Shown here one piece after another: positions 52,370 to 61,243 of a stretch of 64,000 nucleotides of DNA. Location of the stretch: assembly GCF_030142075.1 (NCBI RefSeq), contig NZ_CP126241.1, positions 248,001-312,000 on the forward strand. The letters run 5' to 3'. How positions within the stretch are numbered: position 1 is the stretch's first letter; each line of letters opens with the position of its first letter. Source of the DNA: Arthrobacter sp. zg-Y20. GTDB taxonomy: Bacteria > Actinomycetota > Actinomycetes > Actinomycetales > Micrococcaceae. Under the pieces are notes generated by a model, which was given only the letters and a program-made list of their open reading frames with translations, was not told the origin of the DNA and did no database searches. A program made the translations under genes and the position numbers.

Positions 52370-53908
52370 ATGGAGTGGCTCGTAGTCGTACTAAATTTTA
52401 TCGGGCAACAAATTCTGAATGTGCCCGCTTATCTCATCGGCATTATTACCGCTATCGGTTTGATGGCATTACGCCGGAATTCAGGACAGGTTATTGGTGG
52501 AGCGCTCAAAGCAGCCATCGGTTTCCTCATTCTGGGTGCCGGGGCAACAGTCGTCACCGGGTCCTTGGATCCGCTCGGCCGTCTCATCCTTGAGGTTACA
52601 GGTGCGCAGGGAGTCATTCCCACTAATGAAGTGATCACCGCAATGGCCCAGGAGCAGTTCGGTGCCCAGAGCGCTTACGTGCTCACGCTGGGCTTCCTGG
52701 TGATGCTCGTGCTTGCCCGTTTCACTCCCCTGAAGTACGTATTCCTCACCGGGCATCACATGGTGTTTATGGCAACCATGTTGACGGTTGTCCTGTCCGT
52801 CGGGTTCGGTGAAAAGCTCGGCTGGCTCGTGGTCTTGATCGGTGCTGTTTTGCTCGGCGTGATCATGGTTGTCATGCCTGCGTTCCTGCACCCTTGGACG
52901 AAGAAGATCACGGGGAATGACTCCATTGCCATCGGACACTTTGGGTCGCTGGGCTATCTGGCCGCCGGTGCCGCAGGGCAGGCCGCTGGGCGCCGCAGTA
53001 AGTCGACTGAGGACATCAAGTTTCCCCAGAGCCTGAAGTTCCTTCGCGACTCAATGGTGGCGACGTCCCTGTCCATGGTTCTCATCTACATGGTGTTTAC
53101 CATTTGGGGGCTCATCGCCCTGCCCACGGATGAGGCCCTGGCTATTTTTGATGTTCCCGACGCCGGAGCATTCATCATGGCAGGCTTCGCTCAAGCACTG
53201 CAGTTCGGCGTAGGTGTGGCCATCATTCTGTACGGTGTGCGCACTGTCTTGGGCGAACTCATTCCCGCCTTCCAGGGTATTGCGGAGAAGGTCGTGCCGG
53301 GAGCAAGGCCAGCGCTGGATATCCCGATTGTCTTCCCCTTTGGTGCCAATGCCGTTCTTATTGGTTTCCTCAGTTCCTTCGCAGGCGGCCTCATCGCTCT
53401 CGGACTGCTCGCAGTCTGGCTCAACCCGGCCTTCGGGCTTGCGCTGATCCTGCCCGGCATGGTCCCCCACTTCTTTACCGGCGGTGGAGCCGGCGTTTAC
53501 GGCAATGCCACCGGTGGGCGGCGTGGTGCGGTTCTTGGCGGATTCGTGAATGGAGTCATCATCACCATCCTGCCGGCCATCCTGCTGCTGGTGCTCGGTG
53601 ACTTCGGCCTGTCGAACAGCACATTCGGTGACGCTGACTTTGGTTGGTTCGGCAGCCTGATCGGTGTGAGCCTGCGGGGCGGAACCGCGCTTGGAGCCAT
53701 CCTGACGGTCATTATTGCCATCGTCCTCGTTACCGCAGCAATCGTGTTCCAAGTCAAGGTCGTAGACCGAGGCTGGGTTCCCGGCGCAAAGCGGGACGCA
53801 TGGCTGGCCGAAGAAAAAGCTGCAGAGAACGAGCGGATCGCCCGCGCGAAAGAAAAAGCTGCAGAGAGCGAGCGGATCGCCCCCGGGACGGAAACCGCTG
53901 CTCACTGA
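52370..53908 (+). CDS. PTS sugar transporter subunit IIC, UlaA-type
   Basis: A 512-residue membrane permease of the ascorbate (UlaA/SgaT) family with about eleven hydrophobic segments. Family hallmarks include NVPAYLIGIITAIGL, FLTGHHMVFMATM, GHFGSLGYLAAG and MVPHFFTGGGAGVYGNATGG. The true substrate is unlikely to be ascorbate alone, because the island lacks ulaD/E/F-type genes and carries a transketolase. A tandem 39-bp duplication lengthens the cytoplasmic C-terminal tail. A strong terminator lies downstream. Confidence 0.9.
   Translation: MEWLVVVLNFIGQQILNVPAYLIGIITAIGLMALRRNSGQVIGGALKAAIGFLILGAGATVVTGSLDPLGRLILEVTGAQGVIPTNEVITAMAQEQFGAQSAYVLTLGFLVMLVLARFTPLKYVFLTGHHMVFMATMLTVVLSVGFGEKLGWLVVLIGAVLLGVIMVVMPAFLHPWTKKITGNDSIAIGHFGSLGYLAAGAAGQAAGRRSKSTEDIKFPQSLKFLRDSMVATSLSMVLIYMVFTIWGLIALPTDEALAIFDVPDAGAFIMAGFAQALQFGVGVAIILYGVRTVLGELIPAFQGIAEKVVPGARPALDIPIVFPFGANAVLIGFLSSFAGGLIALGLLAVWLNPAFGLALILPGMVPHFFTGGGAGVYGNATGGRRGAVLGGFVNGVIITILPAILLLVLGDFGLSNSTFGDADFGWFGSLIGVSLRGGTALGAILTVIIAIVLVTAAIVFQVKVVDRGWVPGAKRDAWLAEEKAAENERIARAKEKAAESERIAPGTETAAH
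53810..53887. repeat. 39-bp tandem duplication in the IIC tail
   Basis: Two 39-bp units (53810-53848 and 53849-53887) encode EEKAAENERIARA and KEKAAESERIAPG. Seven mismatches or fewer by eye. It adds a charged helix to the C terminus. Confidence 0.7.
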
Positions 53909-53982
53909 TCCGGCACTGTGATCACCATTTGATGTGACGCGTCTTATGTGATGCCAAGCCAATTCGCGCTGCATCCCGTCGT

Positions 53983-54023
53983 GAGTCTGCCGGGAGCGCC
54001 GACTCCCGGCAGACTCATTTTTT
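53983..54023 (+). terminator. Strong Rho-independent terminator after IIC
   Basis: A perfect 14-bp stem (GAGTCTGCCGGGAG with its complement) and 6-nt loop is followed by ATTTTTTTG. It ends the IIA-IIB-IIC transcript before Enzyme I, so the general PTS genes need their own promoter or read-through. Confidence 0.88.
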
Positions 54024-54057
54024 GTGCATGGCACAAGCGAACAATCAGGAGTTTGGT

Positions 54058-55836
54058 ATGTCTACCTCACCTTTGACCGGCACTGAGGACGCGATCCGTG
54101 ACTCACGTGCTGATATGCAGGTTCCGACAAAACCGGCCCTCACGTTTCAGGGTGTAGGAGTATCTGCGGGACGTGTTGTGGGTCCGGTGCAACAAATGCC
54201 CAAGCCCGTACAGGAGCCCCCCGCCGGCGGGCAGGGCGCTTCCATCCTCGACGCGGAAGCTGCTGAGCTTCGACTCCGAGCAGCGGCAAAAGCGGTTCAA
54301 ACGCAGTTACGGGACCGGGCGCTGACGACGACAGGTGACGGCAAAAAAATCCTAGAAGCCAGCGCGGCCATGGCTGCCGACCCGATGTTGATCAAGTCGG
54401 CCGTCAAGATGCTTTCGCCGGAGGCTCCCGGAGGCCCTCGGTCACCGGAGCGGGCCATCTGGGAAGCGGGAGAAACTATCGCGGAGACTCTGAAAGCGCA
54501 TGGCGGATACATGGCCGAGCGGGCAATGGATGTCCTGGATGTCCGTGCCCGTATAGTCTCCGAACTGAGGGGTCTGCCGGCACCGGGTGTCCCGGTTGCC
54601 GATCATCCTTTTGTCCTGGCAGCGACTGATCTGGCACCCGCGGACACGGCCACCCTGGATGCGTCCAAGGTGCTCGCGTTGATCACGTCCGACGGCGGAC
54701 CCCAGTCACATACCGCCATCTTGGCCCGAGCCCTTGGGCTGCCGGCTGTGGTGGCCGCCCGGGGCGTGGACGGCATTGAGAGTGGATCCGAAGTTTACCT
54801 GGACGGCTCATCAGGGACCATCACGTTGCATCCTGATGCAGAACTCATCTCAAGCGCCCAGATATGGACCGCCCAGGCTTCGGCCGTGCCTGCCTTTAGC
54901 GGTGAAAACAGGTTGGCTGACGGCGTCCAAGTCCCGTTGCTAGCTAATGTCGGCACGGGAGCCGACGCCATAAAGGCGGCAAACGCCGGCGCAGAGGGCG
55001 TTGGCCTGTTGCGCACTGAGTTTTGTTTTCTGGACCGTAACGAAGAGCCCACGGTAGATGAACAGATTTCCGCATATGGTGCAGTCTTTGCCGCCTTCGC
55101 CGGCAAGAAGGTGGTGGTTCGCACTCTCGACGCGGGTGCCGATAAACCTCTGCCATTTTTGACCAATGCAGATGAGCCAAATCCGGCGCTTGGCGTGCGC
55201 GGATTCCGCACGGATGGCAGCAATCCGGGGGTGCTTGCGCGCCAGCTCGCTGCCATTGCGGCGGCTGAAGCGGCGCATCTTGCCGAGGTATGGGTCATGG
55301 CTCCCATGGTTTCCACGGCGGAGGAGGCACATGACTTCGCCGCACTGGCTGCGGCAGCAGGATTGCGCACGACGGGCGTCATGGTGGAAGTCCCTTCAGC
55401 GGCATTAACCGCAGGGGCCGTAATGAGGCATGCCGACTTCGCGTCCATTGGTACAAACGACCTCACGCAATACGCCATGGCGGCCGATCGCCAGTTGGGC
55501 CAGCTTGCTGGACTAAATGATCCCTGGCAACCGGCTGTTCTCCAACTCATCAAGTTGACCGTCGAAGGTGCTTGTAACGCAGGCGATTCCAAACCTGTGG
55601 GCGTTTGCGGAGAGGCAGCTGCGGATCCTGCTCTCGCCGTCGTCCTCGTGGGCTTGGGGATTTCAACACTTTCCATGAGTGCACGGGCACTTGCTCCCGT
55701 TTCTGCCGTGTTGACAACAGTCACCCTCGAACATGCACGGCGACTGGCAGCGGCAGCTTTGGAGGCCCCGGAAGCCTCAGCGGCCCGGCTGCTGGTTCGC
55801 GCTGAGCTTCCCATTCTCGAAGTTCTTGGCCTCTGA
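54058..55836 (+). CDS. ptsI: PTS Enzyme I
   Basis: A 592-residue phosphoenolpyruvate-protein phosphotransferase. The phosphorylated His is in DGGPQSHTAILAR (about 219). The PEP-binding barrel follows with GVGLLRTEF, VVRTLDAGADKPLPF and the C-terminal VCGEAAADP region. It transfers phosphate from PEP to HPr. The ATG at 54058 has AGGAG seven bases upstream; the ATG at 54022 is rejected. Length is a little over the usual 575 because of a polar N-terminal extension of about 30 residues. HPr follows 42 bp downstream. Confidence 0.92.
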   Translation: MSTSPLTGTEDAIRDSRADMQVPTKPALTFQGVGVSAGRVVGPVQQMPKPVQEPPAGGQGASILDAEAAELRLRAAAKAVQTQLRDRALTTTGDGKKILEASAAMAADPMLIKSAVKMLSPEAPGGPRSPERAIWEAGETIAETLKAHGGYMAERAMDVLDVRARIVSELRGLPAPGVPVADHPFVLAATDLAPADTATLDASKVLALITSDGGPQSHTAILARALGLPAVVAARGVDGIESGSEVYLDGSSGTITLHPDAELISSAQIWTAQASAVPAFSGENRLADGVQVPLLANVGTGADAIKAANAGAEGVGLLRTEFCFLDRNEEPTVDEQISAYGAVFAAFAGKKVVVRTLDAGADKPLPFLTNADEPNPALGVRGFRTDGSNPGVLARQLAAIAAAEAAHLAEVWVMAPMVSTAEEAHDFAALAAAAGLRTTGVMVEVPSAALTAGAVMRHADFASIGTNDLTQYAMAADRQLGQLAGLNDPWQPAVLQLIKLTVEGACNAGDSKPVGVCGEAAADPALAVVLVGLGISTLSMSARALAPVSAVLTTVTLEHARRLAAAALEAPEASAARLLVRAELPILEVLGL

Positions 55837-55878
55837 CCATCACCGCACTAACAACACCACTAACACAAAGGAACAAAC

Positions 55879-56157
55879 ATGGCTGAACGTATCGCGACCA
55901 TTGCCACTAAGGTTGGCCTGCACGCCCGACCGGCGACGATCTTTGTCGAAGCCGTTGGAGAATTCGACTTCGACATCACGATTGCACGTGCGGATGATCC
56001 TGCCAGTGAAGCCGTTGACGCTGCCAGCATCCTCTCCCTCATGGCTCTGGGCGCGGGATACGGCGAGGAAGTGGTGCTTCGCGCGGAGAACCCTGACGCC
56101 GATGAGGCGCTCGAGCGGCTCGTGCGCCTCTTGGAGACGGATCTCGACGCCGACTAA
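55879..56157 (+). CDS. ptsH: PTS phosphocarrier HPr
   Basis: A 92-residue HPr. The active-site His is in KVGLHARPATIF (His15-type), and the region around SILSLMALGAGYG corresponds to the Ser46 segment. It takes phosphate from Enzyme I and gives it to IIA. Close spacing with Enzyme I and a good AAAGGA site support co-transcription. Confidence 0.92.
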   Translation: MAERIATIATKVGLHARPATIFVEAVGEFDFDITIARADDPASEAVDAASILSLMALGAGYGEEVVLRAENPDADEALERLVRLLETDLDAD

Positions 56158-56301
56158 TCCACCGGCAGAACAAGGGGCGCCGGATGGTGGCGGCGAAGCC
56201 GGGCCCCAGCCGCCTCAACTGCGGCAGTCGTCTTCCCGCAGACCCCATTCGCCCTACATCCATCCCGAGCGTGCCAGCAGATGGCCCCAGAAAGATAGAA
56301 A

Positions 56302-58395
56302 ATGACCTTTTCCACTCCGGTTGGCACTGAAACTATGAACCAAGATGCCATTCGGCATGCACGGGTGATCCCACTGGACGTGGTCCAGGCCAAAGGGTCA
56401 GGCCACGCTGGAACAGCAGTTGGCTTAACACCCTTTCTCTTCACCCTGTTCCAGGAATATCTGCGCCACGATCCGGCTGATCCTGCATGGCTAGGACGAG
56501 ACCGGTTTGTTCTCTCATGCGGCCATACCAGCCTTTCCCTGTACATGCAGCTGTACTTGCATGGCTATGGCCTCGAGATGTCCGATCTCCAGGCAACCCG
56601 GACCTTGGATTCGATCACTCCAGGTCACCCTGAATATGGCCATACTCCGGGCGTCGAAACCACCACAGGGCCCTTGGGTCAAGGCATCGGCAACGCGGTC
56701 GGCATGGCCATGGCGGCGCGCCGGGTGCGTGGAATGCTGGATCGGGATGCCGAACGGGGCACCAGTCCCTTTGACTACAGGATCTATTGCCTCGCTTCAG
56801 ATGGGGACATGCAGGAAGGCATCAGCCACGAGGCTGCTTCACTCGCTGGGCATTTGAAGCTCGAGAATTTGGTTCTCATCTGGGATGACAACGAGATTTC
56901 AATAGAAGGACCTACCGCGACAGCCACCAGCGATGACGTATCCGCCCGAATGGCCTCCTACGGGTGGACGGTCCTGGAAATCTCAGACGCTGAGTCTCGG
57001 GAAGATATCCGCACGGTGCTTGATTCGACACTCCGGCTTACAGGGTCGCCGGTCTTCATTCGCCTCAAGACACGTATTGGCTTCCCCATGCCAGGCCTGG
57101 GCGGAACGGCGAAGGCACACTCCGGTGCACCAGGTGCCGAGGAAGTGGCTGCGACCAAAGCTTTGTTGGGACTGGATCCCGCAAAGGCCTTCTTTATGCC
57201 GGAGAACCTGCTGGCGGCGACGCGATCCGCTTCCGCCACTCGTGCGAACACGCTGAAGAACGAATGGGAGGCGAAGTTCGATGCCTGGGCAGGTTCCCAT
57301 ACTGAACAGGCAAAACTGTTGGAACGCCTACGCAAGGGCGATCTCCCGGAGGGATGGGACTCGGGCTTTCCCACGTTTTCCCCAGGTTCGCACCTGGCCA
57401 CCCGGGTCGCCGGAGCAAAGGTGCTTGCCGCTGCAGGGAAGAACATGGAAGAACTCTGGGGCGGTTCTGCGGACCTAGCCGAAACAAACGGGACATGGTC
57501 GGCGGAGTTTCCATCAATGCTCCCCCCAAACACGGCAAATGCTGACTGGCCCGGAGACGAGTACGGCCGGGTCCTGCACTTCGGGGTCCGCGAGCACGCG
57601 ATGGGTTCAATCCTCAACGGCATCGCCCTGAACGGACTAACCCGTATTTTCGGAGCGACGTTCTTCGTCTTTTCCGACTACATGCGGCCATCTGTTCGTC
57701 TGGCGGCCCTCATGAAGCTACCGGTTACCTACATTTGGACACACGACTCGGTTGCCGTCGGCGAGGACGGGCCTACCCACGAACCTGTCGAACACTTGTG
57801 GGCTGCGAGGGCCATTCCAGGCTTGGCAGTGGTTCGTCCCGGTGACGCAAATGAGACGGTGGCTGCTTATGAAAAAATCTTTCAGGAACGCTCAGGACCC
57901 ACGGCACTGGTCCTTAGCCGGCAGGAGTTGCCCACTCTGCAGCAAGTGGATTCCGTACAATCCGGAACTGGAAGGGGCGGTTACGTGCTCATTGGGGACG
58001 GAAACGATCCAGAAATTATCATCATCGCAACCGGTTCGGAGCTTCACGTAGCCGTTGAGTCCGCAACCGTTCTCCTTGAACGCGGCGTTGCCGCGCGCGT
58101 TGTTTCCATGCCCTGCATCGAGTGGTTCGATGCCCAGCCAGAGGAGTACAGGGAATCGGTGCTGCCGTCCTCTGTTACCGCACGCGTCAGCGTCGAGGCG
58201 GGAATAGCGCAAGGTTGGTACCGCTTCGTTGGTGCTACCGGAGAGACAGTGTCAGTGGAAGGGTTCGGACTTTCGGGAAACGGTTCGGAGGTACTTCGAC
58301 GCAAAGGGATCAGCCGGGAGGCCGTCATAGAGGCAGCCGAACGGGCGATACAGAAAAGCACCCAGCAAAGCGCCGTGTCCCCCCGCAACGTTTAG
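56302..58395 (+). CDS. tkt: Transketolase
   Basis: A 697-residue thiamine-diphosphate transketolase. N-terminal domain: GSGHAGTAVGL (His about 31), GPLGQGIGNAVGMA, and ThDP motif SDGDMQEGISHEA through LIWDDNEISIEG. Middle domain: FGVREHAMGSILNG and HDSVAVGEDGPTHEP. C-terminal domain: ATGSELHVAVESA and CIEWFDAQ. All key motifs are present. It transfers two-carbon units between sugar phosphates. Placement behind a full PTS set suggests that it processes the imported sugar phosphate into the pentose phosphate pathway. A leader of 144 bp separates it from HPr. Confidence 0.9.
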   Translation: MTFSTPVGTETMNQDAIRHARVIPLDVVQAKGSGHAGTAVGLTPFLFTLFQEYLRHDPADPAWLGRDRFVLSCGHTSLSLYMQLYLHGYGLEMSDLQATRTLDSITPGHPEYGHTPGVETTTGPLGQGIGNAVGMAMAARRVRGMLDRDAERGTSPFDYRIYCLASDGDMQEGISHEAASLAGHLKLENLVLIWDDNEISIEGPTATATSDDVSARMASYGWTVLEISDAESREDIRTVLDSTLRLTGSPVFIRLKTRIGFPMPGLGGTAKAHSGAPGAEEVAATKALLGLDPAKAFFMPENLLAATRSASATRANTLKNEWEAKFDAWAGSHTEQAKLLERLRKGDLPEGWDSGFPTFSPGSHLATRVAGAKVLAAAGKNMEELWGGSADLAETNGTWSAEFPSMLPPNTANADWPGDEYGRVLHFGVREHAMGSILNGIALNGLTRIFGATFFVFSDYMRPSVRLAALMKLPVTYIWTHDSVAVGEDGPTHEPVEHLWAARAIPGLAVVRPGDANETVAAYEKIFQERSGPTALVLSRQELPTLQQVDSVQSGTGRGGYVLIGDGNDPEIIIIATGSELHVAVESATVLLERGVAARVVSMPCIEWFDAQPEEYRESVLPSSVTARVSVEAGIAQGWYRFVGATGETVSVEGFGLSGNGSEVLRRKGISREAVIEAAERAIQKSTQQSAVSPRNV

Positions 58396-58466
58396 GTGAG
58401 GACTGCATGAACCCGGAATCACAACCCTTCTGGTTTGTGCACCGGCCGAGGGTGCCGTCTCCCGCC

Positions 58467-58526
58467 TCCGCAACAAACGGCGCCGCGGTGCGCGTGGACG
58501 GGGGAGTGCTGACCACGGTGGTCTAG
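58467..58526. repeat. 60-bp direct repeat, right copy
   Basis: Matches 50087-50146 with one mismatch. It lies 72 bp past the transketolase stop and encodes SATNGAAVRVDGGVLTTVV and stop in an otherwise unrelated short frame. It marks the right end of the island. It is probably the original 3' end of the SDR gene, displaced by the insertion, or the element-borne copy. Confidence 0.9.
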
Positions 58527-58578
58527 TGCGTGCGGCGCGAGTTTCTCCGCTACTCACGAATTAGTGGCAGCCGGATGC

Positions 58579-59037
58579 CTACTCAAGATTGGGGAGGATC
58601 TTGGCAACGAGTGACACAAGCTGGTTCTTCTCGTCTGCCGACAATCCCTCCACCGTCCGGCGCTCCAACTCGGCCCAGATCTCCAGGACGGGTTCCTTAA
58701 GAGCCCGTCCGGCGTCAGTGAGGAAAACCAATGTCACCCTGCCGTCCGCGTGGGATTTCTCCCGCCGCACCAGCCCGGCATTCTCCAGGCGCCGGACCGA
58801 CTTGGCGATCGTGGAATGGTCGAACCGCTGGGTCTGGCCAAGGGCCTTCTGTGATTGGCCGTCCTCATCCCACAACTGCATGAGAATTAGCTCCTGGCTG
58901 GGGAAGAGCCCGACTGCAGCCAACTTGGAAGCGGCCAGCGCGCGGTGGGACCGTGCGACGCTGAAGATGGCCCAGCTCGCGGGGAAATCGATCGCCGTCG
59001 AGAGCTCCGTCTCCGCAGTTCGTTGTGAAGCTTTCAT
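58579..59037 (-). CDS. MarR-family regulator
   Basis: A 152-residue MarR protein. The winged helix covers about 45-110 (SQKALGQTQRFDHSTIAKSV, RRLENAGLVRREKS, DGRVTLVFLTDAGR). It faces the same way as the oxidoreductase genes upstream but is separated from them by a strong hairpin, so it has its own promoter. The likely regulator of the flavin-dependent cluster; its own upstream region contains a GGTGGTC motif also found near the SDR gene at 60354. Confidence 0.88.
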   Translation of the reverse strand: MKASQRTAETELSTAIDFPASWAIFSVARSHRALAASKLAAVGLFPSQELILMQLWDEDGQSQKALGQTQRFDHSTIAKSVRRLENAGLVRREKSHADGRVTLVFLTDAGRALKEPVLEIWAELERRTVEGLSADEKNQLVSLVAKILPNLE

Positions 59038-59130
59038 GTCTCACTCTCTGGTGGGTGGTCTCGAGAGAAACAGCTTCACGCCGCATCTCGTGCGCGGCCC
59101 GAGCGCATCCACTGTACCAGTGGCACGCTT

Positions 59131-59168
59131 GGAGGTCCCGGACCGGGCCGACCCGGTCCGGGACCTCC
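59131..59168 (-). terminator. Strong hairpin after the ene-reductase gene
   Basis: A perfect 17-bp stem with a 4-nt loop (GGAGGTCCCGGACCGGG at 59131-59147 and its complement). It starts 8 bp past the stop of the minus-strand ene-reductase gene. No T tract, but the stem is very stable. Confidence 0.7.
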
Positions 59169-59175
59169 ATAGTCG

Positions 59176-60249
59176 TTACCGGACAGTGGCAGTGTCCAAG
59201 GTTGGGTAGTCCGTGTATCCCGCTGCGCCTCCGCCGTAGAAGGTCGTCCGGTCTCCTTCGTTGAAGTCCGCTCCGGTTCGGAGACGTTCCACAACGTCCG
59301 GGTTCGCCAGCGCCCATGATCCAATCGGGGCAATGTCAGCCAAACCAGCTTCAACGTCCTTGGCCAGGTCGGCACGTGCTCGTCCGGGCCGCAGCACTAG
59401 GAGTGCGTTGGGCCAGATCCTCCGGATGTCCCGGAGCAGCTCTTCGTCTCCGGAGTGCATCAGGTGAACATAGGCGAGGTTGAGCGGAGCAAGCTCCCTG
59501 ACGAGGTGCCGGTAAAGATCCGCGCTTCCCGGCCCTTCATTCAGCCCTCCGATCTTTGCAGCGGGAGAGATGCGGATGCCGGTTCGTTCCGCCCCGATTT
59601 CCTCCACCACTGCTGCGGCCACTTCGAGAGCGAATCGGGCGCGGTTCTCGACAGAGCCCCCGTACTCGTCGGTACGCTCGTTGGCGTTGGGTGCGAAGAA
59701 CTGGTGGAGCAGGTAACCATTTGCGGCATGGATTTCGACGCCGTCGGCTCCCGCGCGGATTGCCGCTGCAGCGGCGGTTCGGAAGTCCTGCACCGTTGAC
59801 TGGATTTCGGCAACGGTGAGTGCCCGAGGGGTGGGGGCTTCCTGCATCCCCTTCGCAGTGAACATCGCAAGTCCGGGTGCGATCGCTGACGGAGCCACGG
59901 GGGTACGGTGGTGCGGAGTGTTGTCCGGGTGGGACATGCGGCCCACATGCATCAGCTGCATGAAGACCGCCCCTCCCGCGCTGTGAACTGCGTCGGTTAC
60001 GGGCTGCCAGCCCGCTACATGCGCGTCGGTGTAGATGCCGGGAGTATTGATGTACCCCTGCCCGTCATCCGAGGGCTGCACACCTTCGGTGATAATCAGG
60101 CCGAGCGAGGCACGCTGGGCGTAATACTCGGCCGTCAGCTCCCCCGGGGTTCCATCGGCCCGAGCACGGCTCCGGGTCATTGGAGCCATGGCGAGACGGT
60201 GGTTGAGGTGGACATTGCCGACGGTGATGGGGTCCCAAAGAGTGGTCAT
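59176..60249 (-). CDS. Old Yellow Enzyme-family ene-reductase
   Basis: A 357-residue FMN-dependent ene-reductase of the NemA/OYE class. Motifs: LAMAPMTRSRA (FMN contact), QLMHVGRMSHP, GVEIHAANGYLLHQF (catalytic His and Asn) and NERTDEYGGSVENRARF. The substrate class is activated alkenes or nitro compounds, reduced with NAD(P)H. It lies second in the row with the SDR and LLM monooxygenase genes upstream. The 104-bp gap to the SDR is CG-rich and contains a half-site similar to other promoters in the cluster. Confidence 0.92.
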   Translation of the reverse strand: MTTLWDPITVGNVHLNHRLAMAPMTRSRARADGTPGELTAEYYAQRASLGLIITEGVQPSDDGQGYINTPGIYTDAHVAGWQPVTDAVHSAGGAVFMQLMHVGRMSHPDNTPHHRTPVAPSAIAPGLAMFTAKGMQEAPTPRALTVAEIQSTVQDFRTAAAAAIRAGADGVEIHAANGYLLHQFFAPNANERTDEYGGSVENRARFALEVAAAVVEEIGAERTGIRISPAAKIGGLNEGPGSADLYRHLVRELAPLNLAYVHLMHSGDEELLRDIRRIWPNALLVLRPGRARADLAKDVEAGLADIAPIGSWALANPDVVERLRTGADFNEGDRTTFYGGGAAGYTDYPTLDTATVR

Positions 60250-60353
60250 GATTTTTCCTGTTCTTGTTTTGGATGTTGCATTTTTCTGCTGGTTGCCGCG
60301 GTGGCCACGGGGGCTGCCCCGGGGGCCGCCGGGATGGCGAGGGGGACTGGAGG

Positions 60354-61094
60354 TCAGTACATGTATGCACCGCCGTCCACGTTGAGGGTCTGCCCGGTAA
60401 TGAAGGCCGAGTCCTCCGAGGCTAGGAAGAAAGTTGGCCCGACGAGATCCTCGGGGGTCTCGTCGCGCTTGAGCGCACGGGCATCGCGCTGTGCCTGGAG
60501 GATCGATTCGGGGAAGCTGTCGCGGACGGCCTTCGTGACGGTCAGCCCCGGGGTAATGACGTTGACGGTGATGCCGTAACCGCCGATTTCCCGAGCCAGG
60601 GACCGGGAAAACCCGACAACTCCCGCCTTGGCAGCCACATAGTGGGCTTGTCCCGGTGTGCCGTCAAACACCGATCCGGAGCCGTAATTGATAATCCGCC
60701 CCGAACCCTGCTCTTTCATCAGGGGAAGGAGCGCCTGAGTGACCAGGAAGGTTCCGGTGAGGTTGACGTCAATGATTCTTCGCCATTGAGCGGCGCTCAT
60801 GTCCTCCACCCGAGCGAAAGGGAAGAATCCAGCGGCATTGATCAGTACATCGACGCGTCCCGTGCTCGTGCGGGTGAACTCGGCCAGACGGGCAACGTCC
60901 TCGTCGGTGGAAATATCCCCCGCAATAGTGAACAGTCTTGCGTCGGCATCCCACCGCTCACGCCAAGCCGCCAGGACGTCCTCACTGGCGTCAGCGGCGA
61001 TGACGGCATCGCCATTGGCGAGGAACCGTTCAACGAGGACGGATCCGACTCCACCGGCGGCGCCGGTGATAACTACTACTCGATTAGAGTTCAT
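60354..61094 (-). CDS. Short-chain dehydrogenase/reductase
   Basis: A 246-residue classical SDR. Nucleotide motif ITGAAGGVG (about 9-17), INAAGF (about 86-91), catalytic Ser in INYGSGS (about 138), Tyr and Lys in YVAAK (about 152-156). Ends VDGGAYMY. Middle gene of the oxidoreductase row. A palindromic operator-like site begins 16 bp upstream of its ATG. Probably oxidises or reduces an intermediate of the same pathway as the ene-reductase and monooxygenase. Confidence 0.9.
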   Translation of the reverse strand: MNSNRVVVITGAAGGVGSVLVERFLANGDAVIAADASEDVLAAWRERWDADARLFTIAGDISTDEDVARLAEFTRTSTGRVDVLINAAGFFPFARVEDMSAAQWRRIIDVNLTGTFLVTQALLPLMKEQGSGRIINYGSGSVFDGTPGQAHYVAAKAGVVGFSRSLAREIGGYGITVNVITPGLTVTKAVRDSFPESILQAQRDARALKRDETPEDLVGPTFFLASEDSAFITGQTLNVDGGAYMY

Positions 61095-61109
61095 GATTTC
61101 TCCTATAAG

Positions 61110-61134
61110 TTGCCGACCACATTTTGAGTGGTCG
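61110..61134. promoter_or_regulatory. Operator-like palindrome before the SDR gene
   Basis: CGACCAC-N7-GTGGTCG (61114-61134) is a perfect 7-bp inverted repeat, 20 bp upstream of the SDR start. The extended left half TTGCCGACCAC (61110-61120) recurs as TTGCCAACCAC at 62340 in the same cluster. Confidence 0.6.
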
Positions 61135-61243
61135 ATTTGGGTTGGTTACTCCGAATGCATGCCCTGCCGCCGGGGTGCCGGCTCAGCGCCGGCGTCGGCC
61201 GCCTCCGATTACTCAGCGCAGCCGTTCGTTCAGATGGGAATAG

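Noticed and set aside
53983-54023. Attachment site within the PTS island
   Set aside because: Perfect stem and T run make it a terminator; no second copy seen.
58408-58526. A 39-codon ORF after the transketolase gene
   Set aside because: Only its last 19 codons match a protein (the SDR tail), so it is the right-hand repeat and not a gene.
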